From: an uncultured Pseudorhodobacter sp.
GTDB taxonomy: Bacteria; Pseudomonadota; Alphaproteobacteria; Rhodobacterales; Rhodobacteraceae
Direction of reading: 5' to 3'
DNA: 7,959 nucleotides
NCBI GenBank assembly: GCA_945957495.1
Contig: CAMFLG010000128.1
Location: 1 to 7,959, forward strand
Below are positions 1 to 7,657 of this stretch, piece after piece (position 1 is the first letter of the stretch; the number at the start of each line of letters is the position of its first letter). A program made the position numbers and the translations under genes. The notes under the pieces were generated by a model. It was not told the origin of the DNA. It made no database searches and saw only the letters and a list, made by a program, of their open reading frames with translations.

Positions 1-84
1 CTCAGATCATGCAGAATCAACCCGCTCAGAACACCGCAGCTAGGGTAGACCCTTTCGAAAACTCCGGCGCGACACCCCGCCCCG

Positions 85-1113
85 TCAGCCGCGCGCTGCC
101 GCTGCGATATGGCCCCAGCGGGCCAGATCGGCCAGGGTATCGCGCAGGCTGTCGGCGGCGGGGCGATAGCGGATCCCCAGATCGCGCTGCGATTTGCTGG
201 TATCATACTGCGGCACCCGGCCCAGATGGCTGCGCAGATAGCTGCCGATCCCTGCAGGCTGGGTATAGCTCGCCAGCTTCATCAGCGCCGTGCCGAAGCC
301 ACCGCTCAGATCCAGCTTCGGCAGTTTCCCCGCATAGCCCTCGGCACGCATCAGCGCGATCGCCTCTGCCATCGACATATTCCCCGCCACGCACAGATAT
401 CGCCCCGCCGCCTGCGGCCGCTCCATCGCCGCCAGATGCGCCGCCGCCACATCCCGCACATCCACCAACCCCCAGGTCAGCGCCAGCACCGCCGGATACT
501 GCCCCTTCAGCATGTTCACAAACACCTCAGGAGAGGCGTTGACGGCGCGGGTATGCGACGGGCCCATGACCAGAAACGGGTTGATCACCACCAGATCGAA
601 CCCCGGCTGTTCCGCCGCCATGAAATCCCAGGCCGCCCGCTCTGCCAGGGTCTTGGAATAGTAATAGGGATTGCGGGCAAGGCTGGATTTGCTGTTCCAA
701 TCCGCTTCGGTCAGAACCCGCCCGTCCGGCTCATCCGTCACCGCCGCGACGGAAGAGGTCAGCACAACCCGCTTGACCCGCGGATTGGCTCTGGCCGCGC
801 GCAGCATCGACAGCGTCCCTTGCACCGCAGGATCGACCAGATCGCGCTGCGGGTCTTTGACGTTGACGATATAGGGGCTGGCCAGATGCAGGATGGCATC
901 CACATCGGCATGCGCCGTAAACGGGTCGGCATCCAGCAGATTGGCCGCCACCAGCCGCAAATCGCCCTGCATCGCGCACAAAAACCCAACCTTGGCCACA
1001 TCCCCGGGGTCGCGCACCGTGCCCACCACGGAATGCCCCTTGGCCAGCAACTGCTCAATGACATGCCCGGCGATAAAGCCTGTGGCGCCACTGACCAGAA
1101 CCGTCTTGCCCAT
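85..1113 (-). CDS. NAD(P)-dependent reductase/epimerase, extended SDR family (dihydroflavonol-4-reductase-like)
   Basis: This 342-residue protein is an extended short-chain dehydrogenase/reductase. The N-terminal Rossmann fold carries the nucleotide-binding motif GATGFIA at residues 9-15. T119-S120-S121 supplies the active-site serine region, and Y150-x3-K154 is the catalytic Tyr/Lys pair. The segment after it (VINPFLVMGPS, 176-186) is typical of the dihydroflavonol-4-reductase/cinnamoyl-CoA-reductase-like branch, whose members reduce aldehydes or ketones with NADPH; the substrate here cannot be read from the sequence. The protein is probably cytosolic, with no signal peptide or membrane segment seen. 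The frame is open further upstream to 1164, but the start at 1113 is preferred: the Rossmann strand MGKTVLVSGATG begins there, and an AAAGGGG element (complement of 1122-1128) lies 8 nt before it. It points away from the protease gene and has no visible operon partner in the window. A nucleotide-sugar epimerase is less likely but not excluded. Confidence 0.87.
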   Translation of the reverse strand: MGKTVLVSGATGFIAGHVIEQLLAKGHSVVGTVRDPGDVAKVGFLCAMQGDLRLVAANLLDADPFTAHADVDAILHLASPYIVNVKDPQRDLVDPAVQGTLSMLRAARANPRVKRVVLTSSVAAVTDEPDGRVLTEADWNSKSSLARNPYYYSKTLAERAAWDFMAAEQPGFDLVVINPFLVMGPSHTRAVNASPEVFVNMLKGQYPAVLALTWGLVDVRDVAAAHLAAMERPQAAGRYLCVAGNMSMAEAIALMRAEGYAGKLPKLDLSGGFGTALMKLASYTQPAGIGSYLRSHLGRVPQYDTSKSQRDLGIRYRPAADSLRDTLADLARWGHIAAAARG

Positions 1114-1309
1114 TCGCCCAACCCCTTTGCATCCTGCCTTGCCCTGAAACATAGGCCGCCCCACCGGAATTGCGACCTGTTTTCACGCCAAACGCATCCA
1201 TCTGCCTGATCGCACCCATGGGTAAACCACCCGTGAACGGCGCCCCTCTATCCCCCCGCAGGCGCGCATGGCATGACTGCACGCAACCGAACCTGCCCAA
1301 GGCAAGCCC
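1114..1309. other. Divergent intergenic region between the reductase and protease genes
   Basis: This gap of about 200 bp must hold the start signals of both the reductase (leftward) and the protease (rightward). I see no convincing -35/-10 pair on either strand. Visible structure is limited to a 10-bp perfect palindrome, ACCCATGGGT (1214-1223), a related CACCCGTG copy at 1228-1235, and a tandem GCATG repeat (1266-1275). The palindrome lies roughly mid-gap and could be an operator, but nothing identifies a cognate regulator. Confidence 0.3.
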
Positions 1310-2698
1310 ATGCGCACCCCGTTCTTCGCCCCCCTGCTGATCGCCGCCAGCCTCATCGCCCAAACCGCCACCAGCGAAACCGCCATCCCACAATCGCAAC
1401 CGCAGATCGCGCTCAGCTTCGCGCCGGTGGTCAAGGCAACCGCCCCCACCGTGGTGAACATCTTCACCACCAAAATGGGCGAACGGCGCAGCAACCCCTT
1501 TACCGATGACCCGTTCTTCGGCCAGTTCTTTCAGGACATGCCCGGCACCCCGCAACAGCAAAGCGCGCTGGGCTCTGGCGTCATCGTCAGCCCCGATGGC
1601 ATCGTGCTGTCAAACTACCATGTCATCGAAGGTGCCACCGAAATCCGCGTGGTGCTGAACGACCGCCGCGAATATGCGGCCGCCGTGATGCTGGCGGATG
1701 AAGACAGCGATCTGGCCGTGCTGCGGCTCGAAGGGGCGCATGACCTGCCCGCACTGGCGTTTGACGATTCCGATACGCTGCAGGTGGGCGATCTGGTTCT
1801 GGCCATCGGCAACCCGTTTGGCGTCGGGCAAACCGTGTCCTCGGGCATCGTTTCCGGGCTGGCGCGTTCGGCGCTGCAGGTCGGCAACGGGCGCGGCTAC
1901 TATGTGCAAACCGATGCGCCGATCAATCCGGGCAACTCGGGTGGCGCGCTGGTCGATATGGCCGGGCATCTGGTGGGCATCAACACCGCGATCCTGACGC
2001 AGGACGGCGGATCAAACGGCATCGGCTTTGCCATACCCGCCAACCTCGCCGCCGCCGTGGTGGCGCAGGCAGAGGCTGGGGCCGACCATTTCACCCGCCC
2101 CTGGGCCGGGGTTTCGGCGCAGGGTGTCGATGCCGCCACCGCAAACGCGCTGGGGCTGGACGTGCCGCAAGGCGTCCTCTTGTCCGATCTGCACCCGCAA
2201 AGCCCCTTCGGGCAGGCCGGGCTTGCCAGCGGCGATGTGGTGCTGACCCTTGGCGGGCAAGAGGTGAACACCCCGCAGGAAATGAACTACCGCCTGGCCA
2301 TTCTGGGCACCGGCGCCTCGGTTCCCGTCACCTATCAGCACGACGGCGCCACCGCCGAAGCGACGCTAAACCTTGCCCCGGCCCCCGACGACCCCCCGCG
2401 CGCGGCCGTCACGATCAGCGACGACGTGGTTCTGCGCGGCCTCACCGTCAGCCGCATCAACCCGGCGGTGATTTCGGAACTCGGCCTGCCGCTGTCGGCC
2501 ACCGGGGTTGTCGTCACCGCTGCCACCGATATCGCCGCCCGCACCGGGCTTGCCCCCGGTGACATCATCACCGCGATCAACGGCAGCGACATCACCAGCC
2601 CCGCCGATGTGGCCGATGCCGCGACGGCCCAATCCCGCCGCTGGCAGATCGACATTCTGCGGCAGGGTCAGGCGCTCAGCCTGCGCTTCCGGCTCTGA
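1310..2698 (+). CDS. Periplasmic Do-family (DegP/DegQ/HtrA) serine endoprotease
   Basis: This 462-residue protein is a complete Do-type protease, the envelope quality-control enzyme that degrades or holds misfolded exported proteins. A signal peptide (hydrophobic residues about 5-19, likely cut near A20-T21) sends it to the periplasm. The trypsin-like domain (about 35-255) has the full catalytic triad: H104 in NYHVI, D134 in DSDLAVL, and S210 in GNSGG. Two PDZ domains follow, about 264-355 (opening with RPWAGV) and about 375-460. The loop between the first strand and the catalytic domain (about 56-88, with the NPFTDDPFFGQFF segment) is short, closer to DegQ than to DegP, so no firm symbol is given. 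The start at 1310 begins the signal peptide and has an AAGG element (1299-1302) at normal spacing. rarA starts 42 bp downstream, so co-transcription is possible. No damage or missing key residue is seen. Confidence 0.95.
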   Translation: MRTPFFAPLLIAASLIAQTATSETAIPQSQPQIALSFAPVVKATAPTVVNIFTTKMGERRSNPFTDDPFFGQFFQDMPGTPQQQSALGSGVIVSPDGIVLSNYHVIEGATEIRVVLNDRREYAAAVMLADEDSDLAVLRLEGAHDLPALAFDDSDTLQVGDLVLAIGNPFGVGQTVSSGIVSGLARSALQVGNGRGYYVQTDAPINPGNSGGALVDMAGHLVGINTAILTQDGGSNGIGFAIPANLAAAVVAQAEAGADHFTRPWAGVSAQGVDAATANALGLDVPQGVLLSDLHPQSPFGQAGLASGDVVLTLGGQEVNTPQEMNYRLAILGTGASVPVTYQHDGATAEATLNLAPAPDDPPRAAVTISDDVVLRGLTVSRINPAVISELGLPLSATGVVVTAATDIAARTGLAPGDIITAINGSDITSPADVADAATAQSRRWQIDILRQGQALSLRFRL

Positions 2699-2706
2699 TG
2701 CGCTCT

Positions 2707-2718
2707 GGCCCCGGGGCC
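2707..2718. repeat. 12-bp perfect palindrome GGCCCCGGGGCC between protease and rarA genes
   Basis: GGCCCCGGGGCC is a perfect self-complementary sequence starting 9 bases after the protease stop codon. It has no unpaired loop bases and no T-run, so it is not a standard terminator. Its last 11 bases recur exactly at 4103-4113, on the other side of rarA. In DNA this GC-rich, chance is a real explanation. Confidence 0.4.
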
Positions 2719-2740
2719 GGTTGCGGGATAGATTGGCCGC

Positions 2741-4054
<1,314 letters not shown>

Positions 4055-4085
4055 CTTCCCCGGCTTTCATACTGGCTCAAGTACT

Positions 4086-4113
4086 CCGGGGTCCGGGGCA
4101 GAGCCCCGGGGCC
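4086..4113. repeat. GC-rich hairpin element between rarA and crcB
   Basis: About 30 bp after the rarA stop codon are two tandem heptamers, CCGGGGT (4086-4092) and CCGGGGC (4093-4099). The second pairs perfectly with GCCCCGG (4103-4109) across a 3-base AGA loop, giving a 7-bp all-G/C stem. CCGGGG at 4086-4091 offers an alternative partner. No T-run follows, so it is a poor fit to an intrinsic terminator. From memory, similar short elements recur between genes in many alphaproteobacterial genomes; that is recollection and needs a genome search. It could be an mRNA 3'-end stabiliser, a weak terminator, or a dispersed repeat. Confidence 0.5.
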
Positions 4114-4143
4114 AGCCAAAGTTCCCACCCCCGCCCCAAGTAG

Positions 4144-4161
4144 GTCGGGCATCAGACCGAC
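4144..4161 (+). other. Weak stem-loop in the crcB upstream region
   Basis: GTCGG (4144-4148) pairs with CCGAC (4157-4161) around an 8-base loop. The rest of the 161-bp gap before crcB is C-rich with no recognisable promoter. The strand-appropriate sequence does not show the conserved bases of the crcB-type fluoride riboswitch, so this is recorded only as a possible stem. Confidence 0.2.
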
Positions 4162-4215
4162 TCTCCCTCCCCAACCCCGGTTGACAATTTCCCCGCCCGC
4201 GCCCAAGGAAAGCCG

Positions 4216-4593
4216 ATGGTCTTGACTCTGTCCCAAGTCGCCCTCGGTGGCGCGATTGGCGCATCCTTGCGCTATCTCTCGAATGTAGGCGCCATGCGCC
4301 TGTTCGGGCCGGGCTTTCCTTACGCCACGCTTTTCGTCAACATTCTGGGGTCTTTCGTCATGGGCGTGCTGGTGGTGTTGCTGGCGCACAAGGGCGGCAT
4401 GCGCGCGGCCCCGTTTCTGATGACGGGCATTCTTGGCGGTTTCACCACGTTTTCCGCATTCTCGCTGGACGCCTTCACCATCTACGAACGCGGCCAGCCG
4501 GGCCTTGCCGCCGCCTATATCCTGGGCTCTGTCGCCCTATCCATTCTGGCGCTGAGCCTTGGCGTCCTGCTGACCAGAGGAGCCCTCGCATGA
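4216..4593 (+). CDS. crcB: Fluoride efflux channel CrcB/Fluc
   Basis: This 125-residue, four-helix membrane protein is a CrcB/Fluc fluoride channel, which works as an antiparallel dimer in the inner membrane and lets F- leave the cytoplasm. Family motifs are all present: GGAIGASLRY (11-20, R19), FVNILGSFVMG (40-50, with pore residue N42) and TGILGGFTTFSAFSLD (70-85), which holds the helix-3 break near the central Na+ site and the phenylalanines lining the pore. Helices lie at about 5-27, 36-57, 66-88 and 97-120. Length is normal for the family. An AAGGAA Shine-Dalgarno (4205-4210) sits 5 nt before the ATG. Its stop overlaps the next start by 4 bases (ATGA), so it heads a coupled operon with the pseudouridine synthase and Atp12 genes. 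No fluoride riboswitch is evident upstream. Confidence 0.95.
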   Translation: MVLTLSQVALGGAIGASLRYLSNVGAMRLFGPGFPYATLFVNILGSFVMGVLVVLLAHKGGMRAAPFLMTGILGGFTTFSAFSLDAFTIYERGQPGLAAAYILGSVALSILALSLGVLLTRGALA

Positions 4594-5636
4594 GTGCTGT
4601 ATTGCTGCTGACCGTATCCGAAGAAGACGGCGAACAACGCCTTGACCGCTGGTTTAAGCGGCGTTTCCCGCATGTCACCCAAGGCCATGTCGAAAAGATG
4701 TGCCGCACGGGTCAGGTGCGCGTGGATTCCGCACGCTGCAAGGCGTCCGATCGGGTTGTCCCCGGCCAGACCATCCGCGTCCCGCCGCTGCCGGATGCGG
4801 CGGCCCCCGCGCCGCGCCGCGCGGGTTCGATCAGCGCCGCCGATGAAAAGATGATCCAGAACGCCGTGCTGTGGAAGGATGAGCATATCATCATCCTGAA
4901 CAAACCGCCGGGCCTGCCGTCGCAAGGCGGTTCTGGTCAGGGCGACCGTCATGTCGATGGATTGGCCGAGGCGCTGAAATTCGGCTACAAGGAAAAGCCG
5001 AAACTGGTGCATCGGCTGGATAAAGACACCTCCGGCGTTCTGATGCTGGCCCGCACCGACCGCGTCGCCCGCGCCCTGTCAGAGGCTTTGCGCCACCACA
5101 ACACCCGCAAGATCTACTGGGCCGCTGTCGCTGGTGTGCCGCATCCGCGCAAAGGCTCGATCAAATACGCCCTGCAAAAGGCCCCCGGCCACGGTCGTGG
5201 GGGCGAGGGCGAAAAGATGATGTGCATCCATCCCGCCAAGGTGGCCGACTACCCCGACGCCAAACGCGCGCAGACCGATTATTTCACCCTGTGGTTCCTG
5301 GGCAACCGCCTGTCCTGGATGGCGCTGGAACCGATCACCGGACGCACTCATCAGTTGCGCGCCCATATGGCCGAAATCGGCCATCCCATTCTGGGTGATG
5401 GCAAATATGGCGGCAGCGAGGCTGACAACATGGGCGATGGCTGGGGCGCAGGCGTGGGCGGTGATCTGTCGCGCAAACTCCACCTGCATGCGCGCATGCT
5501 GAAGGTGCAGCACCCGATCACCAAGGAAATGATGACCTGGATCGCCCCCTTGCCCGAACACATGGCGCGCACCTGGAAAACGCTCGATTGGGGCGAAAAC
5601 GATGTGCCGCTGGACCCGTTCGGGGGCGACGTATGA
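4590..5636 (+). CDS. RluA-family 23S rRNA pseudouridine synthase (RluC/RluD type)
   Basis: This 348-residue enzyme converts uridine to pseudouridine in RNA, most likely 23S rRNA. An N-terminal S4 RNA-binding domain (about 15-65, with QRLDRWFKRRFP) is followed by the catalytic domain. The latter contains IILNKPPGLPSQGG (101-114), the RluA-family active-site motif HRLDKDTSG (141-149) with catalytic D144, and GRTHQLRAHM (251-260). The S4 domain favours RluC/RluD over RluA; the exact target uridines cannot be read from sequence, so no symbol is given, though it resembles proteins usually annotated rluC. A linker around 195-222, rich in Gly and charged residues, seems longer than in the E. coli enzymes. 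The AGAGGAG Shine-Dalgarno (4576-4582) lies inside crcB, and the start overlaps the crcB stop by 4 bases. The 3' end likewise overlaps the Atp12 gene, so translation is probably coupled along all three. Confidence 0.93.
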   Translation: MSAVLLLTVSEEDGEQRLDRWFKRRFPHVTQGHVEKMCRTGQVRVDSARCKASDRVVPGQTIRVPPLPDAAAPAPRRAGSISAADEKMIQNAVLWKDEHIIILNKPPGLPSQGGSGQGDRHVDGLAEALKFGYKEKPKLVHRLDKDTSGVLMLARTDRVARALSEALRHHNTRKIYWAAVAGVPHPRKGSIKYALQKAPGHGRGGEGEKMMCIHPAKVADYPDAKRAQTDYFTLWFLGNRLSWMALEPITGRTHQLRAHMAEIGHPILGDGKYGGSEADNMGDGWGAGVGGDLSRKLHLHARMLKVQHPITKEMMTWIAPLPEHMARTWKTLDWGENDVPLDPFGGDV

Positions 5637-6340
5637 GCGCATGGGCCGCAAAACGGTTCTGGAAACAGGCCACGGCAGAGGCTTGTGACGGCGGTTTCTG
5701 CGTGAAACTGGATGGCCGCGCGGTGAAAACCCCGGCCAAACGCCCGCTGGTGGTGCCAACGCTGGCGATGGCGCAGGCGATTGCCGCCGAATGGGACGCG
5801 CAAGAGGGGCTGGTCAATCCCGAAACCATGCCCGTCACCCGCGCCGCCAACTCGGCGCTGGATAAGGTCGCCGTGCAATTTGACGAGGTGGCGGGGCTAC
5901 TGGCCGCCTATGGCGAAACTGACCTTCTGTGCTATCGCGCCACCGGACCCGCGGCGTTGATCGCCCGGCAGGCGGCCGGATGGGATCCGATTCTGCAATG
6001 GGCCGCCCAGGATTTGGGCGCGCCGCTGCACGTCACCGCAGGCGTCGTCCCCGTCGATCAACCCGGCGAAAGCATCGCCCGTCTAACCGCTTTGGTGCAG
6101 GGGTTCACCGCTTTTGAACTGGCCGCTGTGCATGATTTGATCGCGATTTCCGGCTCTTTGCTGCTGGGTCTGGCGGTGGCGCAGCGTCGGATCAGCGTCA
6201 AACAGGCGTGGGATCTCAGCCGAATCGACGAAACCTGGCAGAACGAGCAATGGGGAATCGACGACGATGCGGCGGAACTGGAGGCGTTCAAGCAAAGCGC
6301 TTTGGAACAGGCCGACCGATTCTTCGCATTGTGTCGGTAA
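5633..6340 (+). CDS. Atp12-family F1-ATPase assembly chaperone
   Basis: This 235-residue protein belongs to the Atp12 family. In mitochondria Atp12 binds the free F1 alpha subunit until alpha/beta assembly; homologues are largely confined to alphaproteobacteria, where the same role is inferred. Recognisable motifs are KRFWKQ (7-12), LDGRAVKTPAKRPL, AEWDAQ, MPVTRAANSALD, YGETDLLCYRA and the C-terminal DETWQNEQWGIDDDA. The protein is cytosolic with no signal peptide. The frame is open back to 5588, but the start at 5633 is chosen: it opens the conserved MSAWAAKRFW region, has a GGGGG stretch 6 nt upstream, and overlaps the pseudouridine synthase stop as ATGA. It is the last gene of the crcB operon; ATP synthase genes are not in the window. 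From memory, related genomes often have a HAD-family hydrolase gene before it, which is absent here. Confidence 0.92.
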   Translation: MSAWAAKRFWKQATAEACDGGFCVKLDGRAVKTPAKRPLVVPTLAMAQAIAAEWDAQEGLVNPETMPVTRAANSALDKVAVQFDEVAGLLAAYGETDLLCYRATGPAALIARQAAGWDPILQWAAQDLGAPLHVTAGVVPVDQPGESIARLTALVQGFTAFELAAVHDLIAISGSLLLGLAVAQRRISVKQAWDLSRIDETWQNEQWGIDDDAAELEAFKQSALEQADRFFALCR

Positions 6341-6354
6341 CAATCTTTCTTTTT
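6328..6354 (+). terminator. Weak candidate intrinsic terminator after the Atp12 gene
   Basis: ATTGT (6328-6332) pairs with ACAAT (6340-6344) around a 7-base loop and is followed at once by the T-rich run CTTTCTTTTTCC (6345-6356). The stem is short and AT-rich and overlaps the TAA stop codon, so termination would be modest. The position, at the end of the crcB-to-Atp12 operon and before an independently regulated transport operon, is where a terminator is expected. Confidence 0.35.
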
Positions 6355-6373
6355 CCACCGCCCAAAAGACTGT

Positions 6374-6418
6374 CGATTGCGCAAATCGTGGGCAGAGCTG
6401 CCCTAATCGGTTGATTAG
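6374..6418. promoter_or_regulatory. Three adjoining inverted repeats upstream of bztA
   Basis: Three inverted repeats follow each other almost without gaps: CGATT-N5-AATCG (6374-6388, holding the palindrome TTGCGCAA), GGGCAG-AG-CTGCCC (6390-6403), and CTAATC-GGTT-GATTAG (6403-6418, sharing one base with the previous one). They end about 30 bp upstream of the candidate bztA promoter, a fitting place for operators. As RNA they could instead fold into hairpins downstream of the Atp12 gene. No known regulator consensus is recognised. Confidence 0.4.
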
Positions 6419-6449
6419 CAGCCCAAGGCGCCAAATGCGGCAGTTTCTC

Positions 6450-6479
6450 TTGACCAATCGAACGGCTATACCCGATGAT
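6450..6479 (+). promoter_or_regulatory. Candidate sigma-70-type promoter for the bzt operon
   Basis: TTGACC (6450-6455) matches the -35 consensus at five of six positions. GATGAT (6474-6479), 18 bases on, matches the -10 box at four of six. A well-kept TTGAC with a loose -10 is common in Rhodobacter promoters. Transcription would start near 6486, leaving a leader of about 100 nt with the hairpins described next. A closer TATACC (6467-6472) is spaced too tightly to pair with this -35. Confidence 0.3.
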
Positions 6480-6501
6480 GGCGAACACTGGCGGCCCCTG
6501 G

Positions 6502-6567
6502 GCTGTCATCGGTACAGCACCTGCGACCCACGCAGGGCAGGAAATCTTTTCGCCCGAACCCGGGCGA
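6502..6567 (+). promoter_or_regulatory. Structured 5' leader of bztA with three successive hairpins
   Basis: Three perfect stems lie in series before bztA: GCTGT-N7-ACAGC (6502-6518), CCTGCG-ACCCA-CGCAGG (6520-6536) and TCGCCCG-AACC-CGGGCGA (6550-6567). The last is the strongest, 7 bp with a 4-base loop, and ends 4 bases before the Shine-Dalgarno. Such hairpins can protect the 5' end of an abundant mRNA or control ribosome access. No match to a known riboswitch class is recognised. Confidence 0.4.
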
Positions 6568-6571
6568 TAAC

Positions 6572-6580
6572 AGGAAGAGG
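6572..6580 (+). promoter_or_regulatory. Strong ribosome binding site of bztA
   Basis: AGGAAGAGG, 5 bases before the ATG at 6586, is one of the best Shine-Dalgarno sequences in the window. The intervening TAATA is AT-rich and should be unstructured. This fits high-level translation of a periplasmic binding protein and supports the chosen start. Confidence 0.75.
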
Positions 6581-6585
6581 TAATA

Positions 6586-7620
6586 ATGAAAAAAACCGTA
6601 TTCTTTGGCGCGCTCGCGGCAACCACCGTCCTGACGGGCGCGGCATTCGCCGGCACGCTGGATGACGTGAAGGCGCGTGGCGAGCTGATCTGCGGGTCGA
6701 ACCCCGGCCTTGCCGGCTTTGGCGCCCCGGATGCGACCGGCACCTATGTCGGCTTTGACGCCGATCTGTGCAAGGCAGTGGCCGCTGCAGTTCTGGGCGA
6801 CGCTTCCAAAGTGAAATTCGTCCCCACCACCGGCGAAACCCGTTTCACCTCGCTGGCATCGGGCGAAACCGATCTGCTGGTGCGCAACTCGACCTGGACC
6901 TTCTCGCGCGATACCGACCTCAAGTTCGATTTCGTCGCGGTGAACTACTACGACGGTCAGGGCTTCATGGTGAAGAAAGACCTCGGTGTTTCCTCGGCCA
7001 AGGAACTCGACGGCGCAACGATCTGCATTCAGACCGGCACCACGACCGAACTGAACCTTGCTGATTTCTTCAAGACCAACAACATCAGCTACACCCCCGT
7101 CACCATTCAGGATGACGCCGAAGGTCAGCGTCAGTTCCTGGCCGGTGCCTGCGACGCCTACACCACCGACGCTTCGGGTCTGGCCTCGCTGCGCGCCACC
7201 CTGCCGGATTCCGCCAACTATGTGATCCTGCCGGAAATCATCTCGAAAGAGCCGCTTGGCCCGGTCGTTCGTCATGGTGACAACCAGTGGGCCGATATCG
7301 TCCGCTGGACCTACTACGCATTGGTCGCCGCCGAAGAAAAAGGCATCACCAAAGCCAATATCGACGAACTGGCCACCAAGGTCGCCTCTGATCCGGCCGC
7401 AGACCCGGAAGTGAAGCGTCTGCTGGGCGTGGGCGACGATGATCTGGGCGCGATGATCGGCCTGGATAAAGAATGGGCAAAACGCGCCATTGCCGCTAAC
7501 GGCAACTATGGCGAAATCTTCGAGGCCAACATCGGCACCGCAACCCCGATCGGTCTGGCCCGCGGTCTGAACGCACAGTGGACCCAGGGCGGCCTGCAAT
7601 ACGCCCCGCCGTTCCGGTGA
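6586..7620 (+). CDS. bztA: General L-amino-acid ABC transporter, periplasmic substrate-binding protein (BztA/AapJ)
   Basis: This 344-residue protein is the solute-binding component of a polar amino-acid ABC importer. Its closest named relatives are BztA of Rhodobacter capsulatus (glutamate, glutamine, aspartate, asparagine) and AapJ of Rhizobium (general L-amino acids). A signal peptide of about 22 residues ends AAFA|GT, with no lipobox, so it is free in the periplasm. The mature chain is a family 3 binding protein with GFDADLCKAVAAAVLGD (57-73), the ligand-contacting stretch R86...SGETDLLVRN-TWTFSRD (92-109), and CDAYTTD (189-195). Mature cysteines at 36, 62, 147 and 189 could form the disulfides seen in this subfamily. 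Length fits the family, which is longer than HisJ/GlnH. Codons are strongly biased to C/G third positions, as in highly expressed genes. The permease gene follows after a 132-bp gap holding a strong hairpin. Confidence 0.94.
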   Translation: MKKTVFFGALAATTVLTGAAFAGTLDDVKARGELICGSNPGLAGFGAPDATGTYVGFDADLCKAVAAAVLGDASKVKFVPTTGETRFTSLASGETDLLVRNSTWTFSRDTDLKFDFVAVNYYDGQGFMVKKDLGVSSAKELDGATICIQTGTTTELNLADFFKTNNISYTPVTIQDDAEGQRQFLAGACDAYTTDASGLASLRATLPDSANYVILPEIISKEPLGPVVRHGDNQWADIVRWTYYALVAAEEKGITKANIDELATKVASDPAADPEVKRLLGVGDDDLGAMIGLDKEWAKRAIAANGNYGEIFEANIGTATPIGLARGLNAQWTQGGLQYAPPFR

Positions 7621-7633
7621 TCTGATCGACAAA

Positions 7634-7657
7634 CGGGCGCAGCTATTGCTGCGCCCG
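7634..7657 (+). terminator. Strong intra-operon hairpin between bztA and bztB
   Basis: CGGGCGCAGC (7634-7643) pairs perfectly with GCTGCGCCCG (7648-7657) across a TATT loop, a 10-bp G/C-rich stem 13 bases after the bztA stop codon. The tract that follows (ACTTCTATGTT) is only moderately T-rich, so termination should be partial. In binding-protein operons, such a hairpin commonly shields the upstream message from 3' exonucleases or attenuates read-through, so that the binding protein outnumbers the permease. That role is inferred here from position and shape. Confidence 0.7.

Noticed and set aside
42..60. AGGGT-AG-ACCCT plus the palindrome TTTCGAAA left of the reductase stop codon, as a terminator
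   Set aside because: The stem reduces to 4 bp with a realistic loop, and there is no proper T-run on either strand. Too little sequence is available to the left to judge.
109..1209. Plus-strand open frame of 366 codons opposite the SDR reductase
   Set aside because: The product is rich in His, Arg, Gln and Pro with no domain. The opposite strand holds an intact Rossmann motif and YxxxK catalytic pair.
4150..4155. GCATCAG near the crcB start as part of a fluoride riboswitch
   Set aside because: The riboswitch-like CTGATG reads on the strand opposite to crcB, and the other conserved riboswitch elements are missing.
4181..4209. TTGACA (4181-4186) as a -35 box for crcB
   Set aside because: At normal spacing the -10 position falls on CAAGGA, which overlaps the crcB Shine-Dalgarno and does not resemble TATAAT.
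6489..6504. Sigma-54-like promoter, TGGC and GCT with GG-N10-GC spacing, upstream of bztA
   Set aside because: Only the two invariant dinucleotides and a few flanking bases match; the AC of the -24 box and the TT of the -12 box are missing. Such matches are frequent by chance in GC-rich sequence.
6503..6517. CTGT-N7-ACAG as a LexA (SOS) box
   Set aside because: The enterobacterial box needs CTGT-N8-ACAG, and alphaproteobacterial LexA uses GTTC-N7-GTTC; neither fits. It is treated as a leader stem.
6466..7632. Minus-strand open frame of 388 codons covering all of bztA, longer than bztA itself
   Set aside because: Its product has no recognisable motif and low-complexity Gly/Arg/Val content. 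It is the mirror of the strong codon bias of bztA, which has clear family motifs, a signal peptide and a good ribosome binding site.
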